The notes: generated by a model not told the origin, from the sequence alone. 64,000 bases of DNA from Candidatus Saccharimonadota bacterium (GCA_009992235.1 JAACVZ010000004.1:1-64000), one strand, 5' to 3'. Positions 51,006 to 60,538 are shown, numbered from the stretch's first letter. Translations and numbers: made by a program.

Positions 51006-51938
51006 ATGATGACGCTTATTCTATTAGTCATAGCAGGCTTACTTTGGGTGAAGGCGGTATGGCTCGGCTCGCTTCGTCTTTCGGCATCTCCGATTAGTCA
51101 CTTTGAACTGCAACGACGGGCTATTAATTCCCATAAAGCACGCAATGAACTGTGGCGCAACGAAACCCTGCACGACGTACGTGCGCTTCGACGGGTCATA
51201 GTTGTCATTTTACTGGTCGCCATAAGTGCACTATCTATTGGAGCGCTTGGGTGGCTGTGGGGTGTAGCAGTGGCCTGTTTGGCCGGCATCGTTTATGTGG
51301 GTCTTTCGGGTCGACCGTTTGTTGGTCGCTTTGCCGATAAATTGTATGCACCATACGAACTGCGGGTGTTGAACGCTGTTGAAAAAGCGCACATATTCAT
51401 TCGCCCGTTTCGTGCATATTATCAGGACGATCTTAGGCGGATTGATTCACGCGAGCACCTAGCCTATTTAGTTGAATCGTCGGAAGAGGTGTTTTCTGAC
51501 GAGCAAAGAAAGCTGATTGTTCACGCCATGAGCTTTAGCGACACGCCGGTTTCATCGGTAATGACGCCCAAAAAAGATATTAAGACAGTAGAGAAGACCG
51601 AGTTTCTTGGACCACTTGTTCTTGATGAGCTACATGGCTATGGTCATAGTCACCTTCCGGTTATCGCGAAGGACGTCCATCATATTGTTGGCGTGCTAGA
51701 CGTGAGAGGGTTGCTGTCGCTTGACGTTACTCGTTCGACAACTGCTCAGAAGGCGATGGATAAAAAAGTTATTACTATCAAACCTGATGATTCACTGGAA
51801 GACGCACTGTCGCTTTTTCTAAATTCGCATCAGCATATATGTATTGTTAAGGATGACGATGGCGAAACGGTTGGCCTGCTGACGCTGAGTGATGTTATAG
51901 CTGCGCTAATCGGCCGTCGAATCACTAAGAAGCTTTGA
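51006..51938 (+). CDS. CNNM/CBS-domain membrane protein (CorC/HlyC type)
   Basis: The 310 residues have two membrane helices near the N-terminus (about 1-20 and 60-95), a central linker and two CBS domains (about 180-300; VSSVMTPKKDIKTVEKTE and LPVIAKDVHHIVGVLDVRGL, then ALSLFLNSHQHICIVKDDDG). It resembles CNNM/CorC proteins tied to Mg or envelope functions. The frame is open further upstream. The -10 TACAAT (50990-50995) puts the transcript start near 51002, so ATG 51006 is favoured over 50997. Confidence 0.8.
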   Translation: MMTLILLVIAGLLWVKAVWLGSLRLSASPISHFELQRRAINSHKARNELWRNETLHDVRALRRVIVVILLVAISALSIGALGWLWGVAVACLAGIVYVGLSGRPFVGRFADKLYAPYELRVLNAVEKAHIFIRPFRAYYQDDLRRIDSREHLAYLVESSEEVFSDEQRKLIVHAMSFSDTPVSSVMTPKKDIKTVEKTEFLGPLVLDELHGYGHSHLPVIAKDVHHIVGVLDVRGLLSLDVTRSTTAQKAMDKKVITIKPDDSLEDALSLFLNSHQHICIVKDDDGETVGLLTLSDVIAALIGRRITKKL

Positions 51939-51980
51939 GGCCTAGGTCATTGCCATCAGAGGTGGTACAATAATTCCGAT

Positions 51981-53294
51981 ATGACACGAACACTTATTCA
52001 CGATGTAGCGGCCCATTCGGGCGAAACGATAACAATTAAAGGCTGGCTTCACAAAAAGCGATTGCTTGGGGGTCTTAACTTTATTACCTTGCGTGACCGC
52101 ACTGGACTTGCGCAAAGTTTGATTCAAGACAAAGACGAGCTCGAGAAACTCCGCGGACTTCATATTGGAACCGTCCTGTCATTAACTGGTATGGTTGTTG
52201 CCGACGAACGTGCACCAGGTGGAGCAGAACTTCACGATGTAAAGGTTGAGGTATTGGTTCCCGTCACAGACGAGCCGCCTATTGAAATTGATAAGCCACT
52301 TGAGCATAAGTCTGAGAATCTTGACACCTTATTTGAACACCGCGTCATTGGACTCCGCAATCTTCAAGAAGCCGGTGTATTTAAGGTTCAGGCGGCTATA
52401 AAAGAGGCTGCCCGTCAGTATCTTGCCTCTCAGGACTTTACTGAATTTAACTCTCCAAAACTGCTTCCTGGTGCAACTGAAGGTGGTGCGGAAGTATTTA
52501 AGTTGGATTATTTCGGCAAAGAGGCCACACTTGCTCAAAGTGCACAGTTTTACAAGCAAATTATGGTTGGGGTGTTCGAGCGTGCCTATGAAATTAACCC
52601 AACCTACCGAGCAGAGCTGTCGGCTACCACTCGCCACATGACTGAGTTTATTCAGCTTGATGTTGAGATGGGCTTTGTTGACTTCGACGAGCTTTTGAAC
52701 ACTACCGGCGGATTACTTAGTTCGGTCGCAAGCCGGGTATGGGATACGAATGAGACAGAACTTAAGAAGTGGAACGCTCAGCCAGTGAAGCTCCCCGAGA
52801 TCATTCCGCGTCTCGCTTTGCAGGAAGTTCACGAGCTATACAGCAAGGCGACTGGTGAAGATACTCGTGGCGAAAAAGATATGCGTCCTGATGAAGAGCG
52901 CTGGGTGACTGAATATGCCAAGAAGAATCTCGATAGCGAAGCGGTGTTCATAGTCGATTGGCCAGCTAGCGAAATGAAGTTCTACCACAAGAAATCGGAG
53001 TCTGACCCATCACTAGTGGAACGCGCCGACCTTATTTTTAGGGGTGTTGAAATCGCAACCGTTAGCATGCGTGAAAACCGCTACGATGTTCTACTGCAAC
53101 AGCTTAAGGACATTGCCGGTGGTGATCCAGAGGCCGATGGCTTCCGCTACTACCTACAGGCTTTCCGCTATGGACTTCCTGCTCATGGAGGTTTCGGCAT
53201 GGGCCTCGAGCGATTAACTCAAAAGATTATCGGTCTCAAGAACGTTAAAGAAGCAACTCTCTTCCCTCGAGACATCAATCGACTAACTCCATAG
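51981..53294 (+). CDS. aspS: Aspartyl-tRNA synthetase, archaeal/eukaryal type
   Basis: The 437 residues have an OB-fold anticodon domain (about 17-100) and a class II core: FTEFNSPKLLPGATEGGAEV, SAQFYKQIMVGVFERAYEI (motif 2 region), and the final HGGFGMGLERLTQKI (motif 3). The length of about 437 and the absence of the bacterial GAD insertion (bacterial AspRS is about 590) mark the archaeal type, which is often nondiscriminating and also charges tRNA-Asn. A TACAAT ends 9 nt before the ATG. Confidence 0.93.
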   Translation: MTRTLIHDVAAHSGETITIKGWLHKKRLLGGLNFITLRDRTGLAQSLIQDKDELEKLRGLHIGTVLSLTGMVVADERAPGGAELHDVKVEVLVPVTDEPPIEIDKPLEHKSENLDTLFEHRVIGLRNLQEAGVFKVQAAIKEAARQYLASQDFTEFNSPKLLPGATEGGAEVFKLDYFGKEATLAQSAQFYKQIMVGVFERAYEINPTYRAELSATTRHMTEFIQLDVEMGFVDFDELLNTTGGLLSSVASRVWDTNETELKKWNAQPVKLPEIIPRLALQEVHELYSKATGEDTRGEKDMRPDEERWVTEYAKKNLDSEAVFIVDWPASEMKFYHKKSESDPSLVERADLIFRGVEIATVSMRENRYDVLLQQLKDIAGGDPEADGFRYYLQAFRYGLPAHGGFGMGLERLTQKIIGLKNVKEATLFPRDINRLTP

Positions 53295-53330
53295 TTGTGT
53301 CTCTTTGCCATAGACGGGTATAATAAAAGA

Positions 53331-53873
53331 ATGCACACCGTGATACGCTTTATTATTGCTGGAATTATTGTAGCGAGTGGATTACTCGTTATGTTTGGGT
53401 TGTCTTCTGCCCGAGCTCAGTCTTCCGTTTTATCTAACGAACAGCTGTCGCTCATTCGTCAGAACTGTCAGAGTACCAAGAGTACCCTTAACCAGCTTCA
53501 CATGACCGACGCACTGCTTCGAGTTAACCGTGGTCAGGTGTATGAAGCGCTTTCGACGAAGCTTATGGACAGGTTTAATGCCCGACTTTCGAACAACCAG
53601 CTGGATAATAAGGCGACAGTGTCTGTGTCTACCAGCTATAACTCGGCATTGAATATTTTTAGGTCAAACTATAAGGCGTACGAAGAGCGACTATCCGATA
53701 CCCTAAAGATGGACTGTAGCGCCGATCCGTCGGGCTTTTATTGGGCAATAGACGATGCTCGTTCTAAGCGTGAGCGAGTCCACGGTGATGTACAGCGCCT
53801 TCACCGCCTGATTGATGATTACCGTTCGGCAGTAAACGACTTCCTGCTTAATTACGATAGGACACAGCGGTAG
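53331..53873 (+). CDS. Secreted coiled-coil protein
   Basis: The 180 residues have a signal peptide (cleavage probably after ARA, about residue 29) and a mostly helical, charged mature part with two cysteines. The ATG 53331 lies 6 nt after TATAAT; the frame opens earlier at 53295 without support. I do not know the family name. The next gene starts 3 nt after the stop. Confidence 0.75.
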   Translation: MHTVIRFIIAGIIVASGLLVMFGLSSARAQSSVLSNEQLSLIRQNCQSTKSTLNQLHMTDALLRVNRGQVYEALSTKLMDRFNARLSNNQLDNKATVSVSTSYNSALNIFRSNYKAYEERLSDTLKMDCSADPSGFYWAIDDARSKRERVHGDVQRLHRLIDDYRSAVNDFLLNYDRTQR

Positions 53874-53876
53874 GAT

Positions 53877-54266
53877 ATGGAAGATCAACAAAATCACGCT
53901 GAATTATTTAGTGCGGACGATCAAGAAGTTCCAAGTTTTTGGGATAGACACCGATTGTCACTACTGCTGATTATTACCGTTATTGTTACTATAGTTTTTA
54001 CGACCGTCAGTATTGTGCTGTACGACGTCAGCGGCACCGTACAACTTGACCTAAGTCGACCTGGCTACAGGTCTATAAGCAGCCAAATCGATCACGACAC
54101 GACAATTGACGAGTATAGCGCTTTTGGCACGCTCGACCGAGAGGCGATCGAAGAGTTCATAGCCCTATACGAAGAACAGGCAGCGAAAGCTAAAGCGGTT
54201 GACGCATTTAATGGCGACCCGCTGAACCCCGAGCTACTCGAACTTGTTGAATCATCAACTAATTAA
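53877..54266 (+). CDS. Single-pass membrane protein
   Basis: The 129 residues have a cytoplasmic acidic stretch, one helix (about 27-49) and an outer acidic domain (about 55-129). It starts 3 nt after the secreted coiled-coil gene, so the pair is probably an operon. Function unknown. Confidence 0.7.
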   Translation: MEDQQNHAELFSADDQEVPSFWDRHRLSLLLIITVIVTIVFTTVSIVLYDVSGTVQLDLSRPGYRSISSQIDHDTTIDEYSAFGTLDREAIEEFIALYEEQAAKAKAVDAFNGDPLNPELLELVESSTN

Positions 54267-54320
54267 AGTCGGAATATTTTGCTATGGTGTGCTACTATAA
54301 AAATATAATTTGAGTCAAAA

Positions 54321-54995
54321 ATGAATAACATTACATCTGTAAAACATCCCATACGCCAACACATACTTGAGTATTTATCTCAACATGAGATTGCTCGATT
54401 TCGCGACCTGCGACCACCGCGCGTCGATACGAACTTATTTACGTATCATCTTAATTCCCTGGTTAAGCTTGGTTTTGTCGTGAAAACCGAACAGGGCTAC
54501 ACGTTGGCCGGCGGAGGCCTTCAATATGCCGACGAGCTGAATGCCGAAAGCAGCATGCGCCTTCGTCCAACCATTGAAATGATGTTTGTAGTGCAAAATA
54601 GCGACGGCGATATTCTTTTGCAGCGTCGCAATGTTCAACCGTATATCAATAGGTTAGCCTTGCCGTACGGCGAGGTTTTGCTTGGTGACGGCACTATTCA
54701 AGAAGCTGCGGTCCGCGAAGCTCGAAAAAAGTTTGGAACTGAAAATCTGTCAGTGATTCATGCTGGAGATTGCTATATACGAGTGAATGATGGCAAGCAG
54801 CAAATTTCTGTGGCGTTCGCACACGTTTTCCGGTTTAACAGTGATGATATTGTGATTAAAGATTCTTTGATGTGGGCGCGACCTCATAAGTTGGCATCGC
54901 TAGCACTTGCGCCAGCAACCGAAGATATTGCAGCCCGAACCTTCTTTCAAGATCCCTTATTTTTCGAGGAATATTCCATTCAGTTTTTCGCGTAG
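54321..54995 (+). CDS. Winged-helix-NUDIX fusion protein
   Basis: The 224 residues combine an N-terminal ArsR-like winged helix (about 5-70; RQHILEYLSQHEIARFRDL and TYHLNSLVKLGFVVKT) with a NUDIX-like domain (about 88-200; MMFVVQNSDGDILLQRR then GEVLLGDGTIQEAAVREARK). The box departs from the canonical one. The pair suggests a regulator that senses a nucleotide or sugar metabolite. Its 3' end overlaps the convergent murC by 39 nt. Confidence 0.82.
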   Translation: MNNITSVKHPIRQHILEYLSQHEIARFRDLRPPRVDTNLFTYHLNSLVKLGFVVKTEQGYTLAGGGLQYADELNAESSMRLRPTIEMMFVVQNSDGDILLQRRNVQPYINRLALPYGEVLLGDGTIQEAAVREARKKFGTENLSVIHAGDCYIRVNDGKQQISVAFAHVFRFNSDDIVIKDSLMWARPHKLASLALAPATEDIAARTFFQDPLFFEEYSIQFFA

Positions 54996-56228
54996 CCAGG
55001 CGTCGATTGTCCCTGCACCCATACAGAGCACGAGAATACCTCGCTCACGGGCGTCTTCAATAGCATTCCATAGTTCATCATCGAGGTCGGCATAGTGAAT
55101 GTTTTCGCGATTGGTGACCGAAGCAGAGAGCTCCTGTGGTGTAAGAATCTCCTGAGAAGGATCTTCCCGGCTGAGATAGGTGGGTAACCAGTAGATGCTT
55201 TGCGCGCCTTCAAAAACATCGGTATAGAGATACTTAACGAGGTGCTGGCGTTGATTCTGGTGTGGTTGGTATACGAGCATGACAGAATCGGCTATTTCTC
55301 GGGCTAGTTCAAGTGTTGCGGCAATTTCCACTGGGTGATGTCCGTAGTCGCTGTAAAGGTTATCGGCAAGCCTTTCGAAGCGGCGGTCGGTACCCGGAAA
55401 GTGCGACAGCGCCTCAGCCGGATCGCCTTCGCCTGACATGTGAAGATACTCGAGCGCCTTAAGGACTAGTTGACCGTTCCGACGGTTGTGAGCACCCGCT
55501 AGTGCAAGCTGCGGGACGTCGCCGTCATCAAGTATCCACGCGTTGTCGTCGGGCTGGAGGGACAAATACTCGGCGTCTTTTCGCCACATAATTACATTGT
55601 CTGAGCTAGCAGAGAACTGGGCAAACGCTTGAACGTAGTCGTCTTTTGTCGGGTAGGTGTCGGGGTGATCGTAGTCGACTGAGGTAATAAGCGATAGGTA
55701 CGGGTCGAAATGAAGGAAATTGCGATCGTATTCGTCGCACTCGTACACGAAATAGGTGCTATTGGGGTCGTAGGTTCCACTTGGGCCGAAAGTAAGCGTT
55801 GAGCCAACCGAATAGCTAACTGGAATACCGAGTTGTTTCATAACCCAAACCAGCATGCCGGTGGTGGATGTTTTGCCATGAGTTCCAGAGATGGCAATAA
55901 GCTTGAGGCTGTGCTCCTTCACGAAGTTGGCGAGAAATTCATCACGTTTGCTGGTGTGTATGCCCAGTGAAGTTGCTAGGGTTAGCTCGGGGTGGTCACT
56001 AGGGAGCGCCGAGGTGTAAACGAACCAGTCAATCGGGTTTTGGCGGTGGAAGGCCTCTAGGAACTGACCATCTTGGCTCATTTCAATTTCAATGCCTCCG
56101 GCTCGAAGCTCGCGGGTAACGAGGCTTTCGGTAAGGTCCGACCCAACGACAGTGTGTCCAGCATCGTGGGCTATTTTTGCCAGCGGCCCTACGCCGACGC
56201 CACCTATACCAGAGAAGTAAATATTCAT
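54957..56228 (-). CDS. murC: UDP-N-acetylmuramate-L-alanine ligase (Mur ligase)
   Basis: The 423 residues have the Mur ligase three-domain layout: GIGGVGVGPLAKIAHDAGH at the start, ATP motif ISGTHGKTSTTGML and a central YECDEYDRNFLHFDP, then the ADD..YGHHPVEI-like C-terminal motif SDYGHHPVEIAATL. It joins L-alanine to UDP-MurNAc. The related ligase Mpl has a similar layout, so Mpl cannot be fully excluded. Confidence 0.88.
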   Translation of the reverse strand: MNIYFSGIGGVGVGPLAKIAHDAGHTVVGSDLTESLVTRELRAGGIEIEMSQDGQFLEAFHRQNPIDWFVYTSALPSDHPELTLATSLGIHTSKRDEFLANFVKEHSLKLIAISGTHGKTSTTGMLVWVMKQLGIPVSYSVGSTLTFGPSGTYDPNSTYFVYECDEYDRNFLHFDPYLSLITSVDYDHPDTYPTKDDYVQAFAQFSASSDNVIMWRKDAEYLSLQPDDNAWILDDGDVPQLALAGAHNRRNGQLVLKALEYLHMSGEGDPAEALSHFPGTDRRFERLADNLYSDYGHHPVEIAATLELAREIADSVMLVYQPHQNQRQHLVKYLYTDVFEGAQSIYWLPTYLSREDPSQEILTPQELSASVTNRENIHYADLDDELWNAIEDARERGILVLCMGAGTIDAWLREKLNGIFLEK

Positions 56229-56324
56229 AACCCTTCAAGTATATCACTTGTGCTAACAGGGTGCATGGTGCGGGCAACGTCGTGATACAATAGACCGTAG
56301 TAATAGAGGTGGGATGGTACATCC

Positions 56325-56957
56325 GTGTCAGACAAGGGACAGCTACATCATAGCCTGAAAGGGCTTCAAAGGGTTAAGACCTGGCAACTGGTTATTCTTT
56401 TAATTATTTCTGGTTTTATTGCCGCCACTTTTCTTCGTCTCGATAATATTGGCATGGTAGAGCGCCGTAGCGCCGTTTTAAGCGCCGATGAGCAAGGAAA
56501 CGAAGAAGTAACCATTCAGCGTCTATACGAGCTTCAGGGCTACGTTAGCGGCCACATGAACACCGATTTAGGCCGAGGCGTCTTCTTGGAGGCTAGCTAT
56601 AACCGAGATCTTGAGAAGTGGCAGGCTGAGCAGTACGGAGACCGAAATCCAAACGGTAATATATTCAAAAAAGCCCAAGAAGTATGTGCCCCACGGTTCT
56701 CCTCGTGGTCAACTGCTTACGTGCAATGTGTCAGCGATCAACTTGCGACTTATCCGTCTGCTGAAGAAATTGCAACAGAAACATCGAAACCTCGTCAGGA
56801 GGCCTATATATATAGCTACGCTAGCCCGCTATGGACCCCAAGTTTCTCAGGGTGGACAGTGGTCGTTGCGCTAGTTATTGCCTTGCTCATTGTCATTCGT
56901 CTCATAACGATTGGCGTTCTTCAAATTGTCCTTCGCCGACAATATCGTTCACTTTAA
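56325..56957 (+). CDS. Membrane protein with two helices
   Basis: The 210 residues start at GTG 56325. One N-terminal helix (about 19-36) and one C-terminal helix (about 173-200) flank an extracytoplasmic domain (about 45-165) with two cysteines. GAGGTGGG lies about 10-15 nt before the GTG and TACAAT farther upstream. The family is not recognised. Confidence 0.72.
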   Translation: MSDKGQLHHSLKGLQRVKTWQLVILLIISGFIAATFLRLDNIGMVERRSAVLSADEQGNEEVTIQRLYELQGYVSGHMNTDLGRGVFLEASYNRDLEKWQAEQYGDRNPNGNIFKKAQEVCAPRFSSWSTAYVQCVSDQLATYPSAEEIATETSKPRQEAYIYSYASPLWTPSFSGWTVVVALVIALLIVIRLITIGVLQIVLRRQYRSL

Positions 56958-57027
56958 TGTTGACAGCACCCCTAGGGTCGCTGTATGCTACCTCTGTATA
57001 GCACTAATAGGAGGGATAAAATCCATC

Positions 57028-57234
57028 ATGGCTTACAGTCACACAAACTCTAAAGGCGTTACTTACTACTTGCACAGCACTGAAGTAACCCTACGCGGTG
57101 GAAAACCACAAACAATTTACTTCTTTGCCAAAGTTGCAAAGAACGCTAAGGGTCAACCAGTAGAACTTCCTGCTGACCGCATCGTTAAGGAAAACCCACG
57201 TAACGGTTTCCTTACTGTTTCTAAGAAGAAATAG
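57028..57234 (+). CDS. 68-aa conserved basic protein
   Basis: The 68 residues (YYLHSTEVTLRGGKPQTIYF then FAKVAKNAKGQPVELPADR) form a small beta-rich domain of a type common in CPR genomes. GGAGGG lies ahead of the ATG at 57028, and a strong terminator follows. The earlier ATG at 56911 lies in the previous gene. Nucleic-acid binding would fit its charge but is not shown. Confidence 0.75.
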   Translation: MAYSHTNSKGVTYYLHSTEVTLRGGKPQTIYFFAKVAKNAKGQPVELPADRIVKENPRNGFLTVSKKK

Positions 57235-57303
57235 TTGCTAGCAGAAAAGTATTGCACCACAAGCAGTTTGCTTTTATACTAAAGTCAAACAAACAGGTGC
57301 CAG

Positions 57304-57333
57304 AAATACCCCCTTTCCCCGGGGGTATTTTTT
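57304..57333 (+). terminator. Terminator of the 68-aa gene
   Basis: Nine-bp stem AATACCCCC / GGGGGTATT (57305-57313 with 57321-57329), 7-nt loop, T-run; the ABC transporter promoter follows at once. Confidence 0.9.
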
Positions 57334-57350
57334 GTATACAATGTGAATTG

Positions 57351-58106
57351 ATGAAAAATATTATTACGGTAAAGAACTTAACAAAAAAATACAGTGGCAA
57401 AACAACCGTCGACGGAGTGAGCTTTTCAGTAAAAGAAGGGGAAGTGTTTGGCATTCTTGGGCCAAACGGAGCTGGTAAGACAACAACTCTTGAGATGATT
57501 GAGGCTTTGCGACCTATTGACGGCGGAAGCGTAAAGCTCGATGGCCTCGATGTCGCAAAAGACCCTAATGAAGTAAAGAAGATTATCGGTATTCAGCTTC
57601 AGTCGACAGCTTTCTTCGATAAGCTAAGCTTGCGCGAGCAACTTGAATTGTTCGACGGACTCTATGACGAAACGACCGATCCAAACACTCTTCTTGAATA
57701 TGTGCAGCTAACGGATAAGTCTAAAAGCTACGTCGAGCAGCTTTCTGGTGGACAGAAGCAGCGATTTAGTATTGCTGCAGCGCTGGTGAACAAGCCACGC
57801 GTTTTGTTCCTGGACGAGCCAACTACCGGTCTTGACCCTCAGGCTCGCCGTAACCTTTGGGACCTCATTACAAATATCAAAAAGCAGGGAATAACAGTGG
57901 TGCTGACGACACACTATATGGATGAAGCTGAACTTCTATGTGACCGCATTGCCATTATGGATAATGGGAAAATCATTACCATCGATACACCGAAGAACCT
58001 TATTAAGGCGCTTATTAAACGAGGCTTTACGAAACCGCAGGTCGTTGAACAGGCTAACCTTGAAGATGTGTTTATTGATTTGACTGGAAAGGACTTACGA
58101 GAATAA
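57351..58106 (+). CDS. ABC-2-type exporter ATP-binding protein
   Basis: The 251 residues have Walker A GPNGAGKTTTLEM, ABC signature LSGGQKQRFSIAAALV, Walker B VLFLDEPTTGLD and the H-loop TTHYMDEAE. The start is ATG 57351, 8 nt after TACAAT. It overlaps the permease start by one base. Confidence 0.96.
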   Translation: MKNIITVKNLTKKYSGKTTVDGVSFSVKEGEVFGILGPNGAGKTTTLEMIEALRPIDGGSVKLDGLDVAKDPNEVKKIIGIQLQSTAFFDKLSLREQLELFDGLYDETTDPNTLLEYVQLTDKSKSYVEQLSGGQKQRFSIAAALVNKPRVLFLDEPTTGLDPQARRNLWDLITNIKKQGITVVLTTHYMDEAELLCDRIAIMDNGKIITIDTPKNLIKALIKRGFTKPQVVEQANLEDVFIDLTGKDLRE

Positions 58107-59212
58107 TGGAACGATATCTTACGGCGACTTACGCCCTTACAAAAGCCTATCTTATTCGGTTTTTCCGAGACAAAACGGCGATGTTCTTTACGTTCTTGTT
58201 TCCGCTTCTATTCTTGTTCGTGTTCGGTTCGCTGAATAGCGGTGGAGGAGATGTTAGCTTTAATATTGCGATGATTAACAAGTCGGACTCTAGCTTTTCA
58301 GAGCAATTCGCCACTCAGCTACGCGAAAATGACGTGTTCGATGTAACCAGCGACACTCAAGACTTTGAGGTCGCCCGCGAGGCAATGGGGCGAAGCGAGA
58401 TTGATTCGATTATTATACTCCCCGAAGGCTTCGGAGAGCTGAACGATCGGCAGCAACCAAGCGGTTCGGTTGAGGTATATTACAGCGAGGCAGCACCACA
58501 ATCTGGACAGACCATTGCTGCGGTCATGGAAGGCGCACTCGAGGGGATCAACCGAGAACTTGGCCAGCCAGAAGCACCGCTCACGGTTGCTCAAAAATCA
58601 ACTGCGACGTCGAACCTTTCAAACTTTGACTATGTCTTTGCCGGGCTGCTTGGGTTCTCGATACTCTCGCTTGGTATATTTGGCCTCGCGAATCAAATGC
58701 CAGCTGAAAAGAAAACCGGCTCATTCCGTCGTCTACGCGCTTCGCCGATTCGAAAAAGCCAGCTCATCTTTGCGAACATGATCTACTATCTGTTTATTGG
58801 CGTACTCAGCGTGGCGCTCATGTTTGCTGTCGCCACCTGGATGTTTGATTTCGATATGAGAGGCGATTGGTTTAACCTAGTCGTGTTTATTATCCTGGGT
58901 ATAGTCACGATGTTTGGTTTTGGGCTTGCCATCGGAGGATGGGCCAAAAACGAGAATCAATCTGCGGCTTTAACAAACATCGTTGCTTTCCCAATGATGT
59001 TTCTCTCAGGTGTATTCTTTCCGCGCTTCTTGATGCCAGAATGGTTGCAGGGTATTACCGCCTACCTTCCGCTCTCTCCTATTATTGACGGCTTGCGTAT
59101 GATTATGACCGAAGCAAAAACCTTGCTCGACCTTGGACCAGAGCTATTGGTTATAGGTGGATGGCTTGTACTGATTTACGCCATTGCAATACGCATCTTC
59201 CGCTGGGAGTAG
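58106..59212 (+). CDS. ABC-2-type exporter permease
   Basis: The 368 residues have one N-terminal helix, a large extracytoplasmic domain (about 45-170) and five more helices (about 175-365; ABC2_membrane type). With the ATPase it should export a drug, lipid or polymer; the substrate is unknown. Confidence 0.93.
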   Translation: MERYLTATYALTKAYLIRFFRDKTAMFFTFLFPLLFLFVFGSLNSGGGDVSFNIAMINKSDSSFSEQFATQLRENDVFDVTSDTQDFEVAREAMGRSEIDSIIILPEGFGELNDRQQPSGSVEVYYSEAAPQSGQTIAAVMEGALEGINRELGQPEAPLTVAQKSTATSNLSNFDYVFAGLLGFSILSLGIFGLANQMPAEKKTGSFRRLRASPIRKSQLIFANMIYYLFIGVLSVALMFAVATWMFDFDMRGDWFNLVVFIILGIVTMFGFGLAIGGWAKNENQSAALTNIVAFPMMFLSGVFFPRFLMPEWLQGITAYLPLSPIIDGLRMIMTEAKTLLDLGPELLVIGGWLVLIYAIAIRIFRWE

Positions 59213-59213
59213 A

Positions 59214-59242
59214 TTGACTTTGAATATAGCTTATGCTATAAT
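59214..59242 (+). promoter_or_regulatory. Consensus leaderless promoter
   Basis: TTGACT (59214-59219), 17-bp spacer, TATAAT (59237-59242), then 6 nt to ATG 59249. Confidence 0.8.
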
Positions 59243-59248
59243 AAGTAT

Positions 59249-59707
59249 ATGACATCAACCGAAAGAGAACACCCCGTACCACAGCGTATAATGGGACCCC
59301 TAGAGACAGAGGTTGATAAGCGTGCCGAGGAAATGACAGATAAAGATCCTCGAAAAACGTACCCTGAAGCCGAACAACAAATGATCGATAGTATTGGCCG
59401 CGAACGGTACGAAAGCGAGCTTCGAGAATCTTTAAGGCAACAGGCTATTGATTACGCACAGCTGACACCAGATGACGTGCGCAACTTTGAAGAGCAGGGA
59501 AGAATCGATGCTATTGCAGCCCGCATTCGGCTTGCAATGGAAAAAGACCAAGACCCTGCCGAAATTAGAGATAGGATGTTGCGACCTCTCGGTGACGTTG
59601 CCTTGAGTGACCCCGATGATCCTGAATGGAATCCAAAGAGCGGGCATCAGCCAAGACTCCCGCGTATTCGTCGCGACAACGGCCCTACTAGCCCAAGACT
59701 ATTTTAA
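59249..59707 (+). CDS. Hydrophilic hypothetical protein
   Basis: The 152 residues are charged and probably helical (QQMIDSIGRERYESELRES), with a Pro/Arg-rich C-terminus (HQPRLPRIRRDN). A consensus promoter ends 6 nt before the ATG, and a terminator follows. The family is not recognised. Confidence 0.72.
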   Translation: MTSTEREHPVPQRIMGPLETEVDKRAEEMTDKDPRKTYPEAEQQMIDSIGRERYESELRESLRQQAIDYAQLTPDDVRNFEEQGRIDAIAARIRLAMEKDQDPAEIRDRMLRPLGDVALSDPDDPEWNPKSGHQPRLPRIRRDNGPTSPRLF

Positions 59708-59716
59708 GTAATAAAA

Positions 59717-59747
59717 AAAGTCGCTCGAATAAAGGAGCGATTTTTTT
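59717..59747 (+). terminator. Terminator
   Basis: Stem TCGCTC / GAGCGA (59721-59726 with 59735-59740), 8-nt loop, followed by seven T. Confidence 0.9.
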
Positions 59748-59890
59748 GGTGGGCTTAAGCGGAACTATTCTGAACCAAATCTACGAACAGCTTAGAGTAT
59801 TTTACAATCTGTTGTCTGGATTGAACGTGGCAAGGTGGTTAATGCTGCCATGGTAGTATAAAACTGTCTCCCCCGGTGTATACTTAGCTA

Positions 59891-60538
59891 ATGGACATAA
59901 GGAACGAAATAATGGCAGATGAAATAGACGGGACTTTAGATTTTATTGAATATTGCGAAGGGTTAAAACGTGAGCTACGAAATTCGTGGCTATCTGATGA
60001 TAGACAAGAAAGCGTTGCTGAGCACAGCTGGAGAATGTCTATGATGGCTATAGCTATAGCTCCTAGAACAAAGCTCAACTTGGACATGAAAAAAGTTCTA
60101 GAAATGGTTGCTATCCATGACGTTGCCGAAATAGAGGCAGGTGACGTTCCTACCGTCTTGCATATGGTTGATAAAAATGTTGCGCTAAAGAAAATAGATG
60201 ATGAAACAAAAGCGGTCGATAATATAAGATTAACTCTAGGGGACCAGCTAGGTGAATATATCTACGACTTATGGCACGAATTTGAAGACCAGAAGACGAG
60301 TGAAGCAAAGTTTGTGAAGATTCTGGATAAATTTGAGGCAATAGTTCAAAAATATCAGGCTAGTTTCAAAAGCTATACTAGAATGGATGAGCCACAAAGA
60401 GAAGGTGCGCCGGGATATATCGAAATGGTTGCAAAACTATGTGAAATCGACGAGTATCTAGGGGAGGTTTTGCAGGGGCTTGTCTCTCGCAGGAATATGA
60501 CAAAAAAGAAAAGACTGTCAAAGCTGAGCAGTCTTTAA
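59891..60538 (+). CDS. HD-domain nucleotide phosphohydrolase (YfbR-like)
   Basis: The 215 residues carry an HD metal site: SVAEHSWRMSMMAIAI, AIHDVAEIEAGDVPT and the later Asp region (KILDKFEAIVQKYQ). It resembles 5'-deoxynucleotidase YfbR. A TATACT ends exactly 6 nt before the ATG. The terminator hairpin lies inside its last codons. Confidence 0.88.
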   Translation: MDIRNEIMADEIDGTLDFIEYCEGLKRELRNSWLSDDRQESVAEHSWRMSMMAIAIAPRTKLNLDMKKVLEMVAIHDVAEIEAGDVPTVLHMVDKNVALKKIDDETKAVDNIRLTLGDQLGEYIYDLWHEFEDQKTSEAKFVKILDKFEAIVQKYQASFKSYTRMDEPQREGAPGYIEMVAKLCEIDEYLGEVLQGLVSRRNMTKKKRLSKLSSL

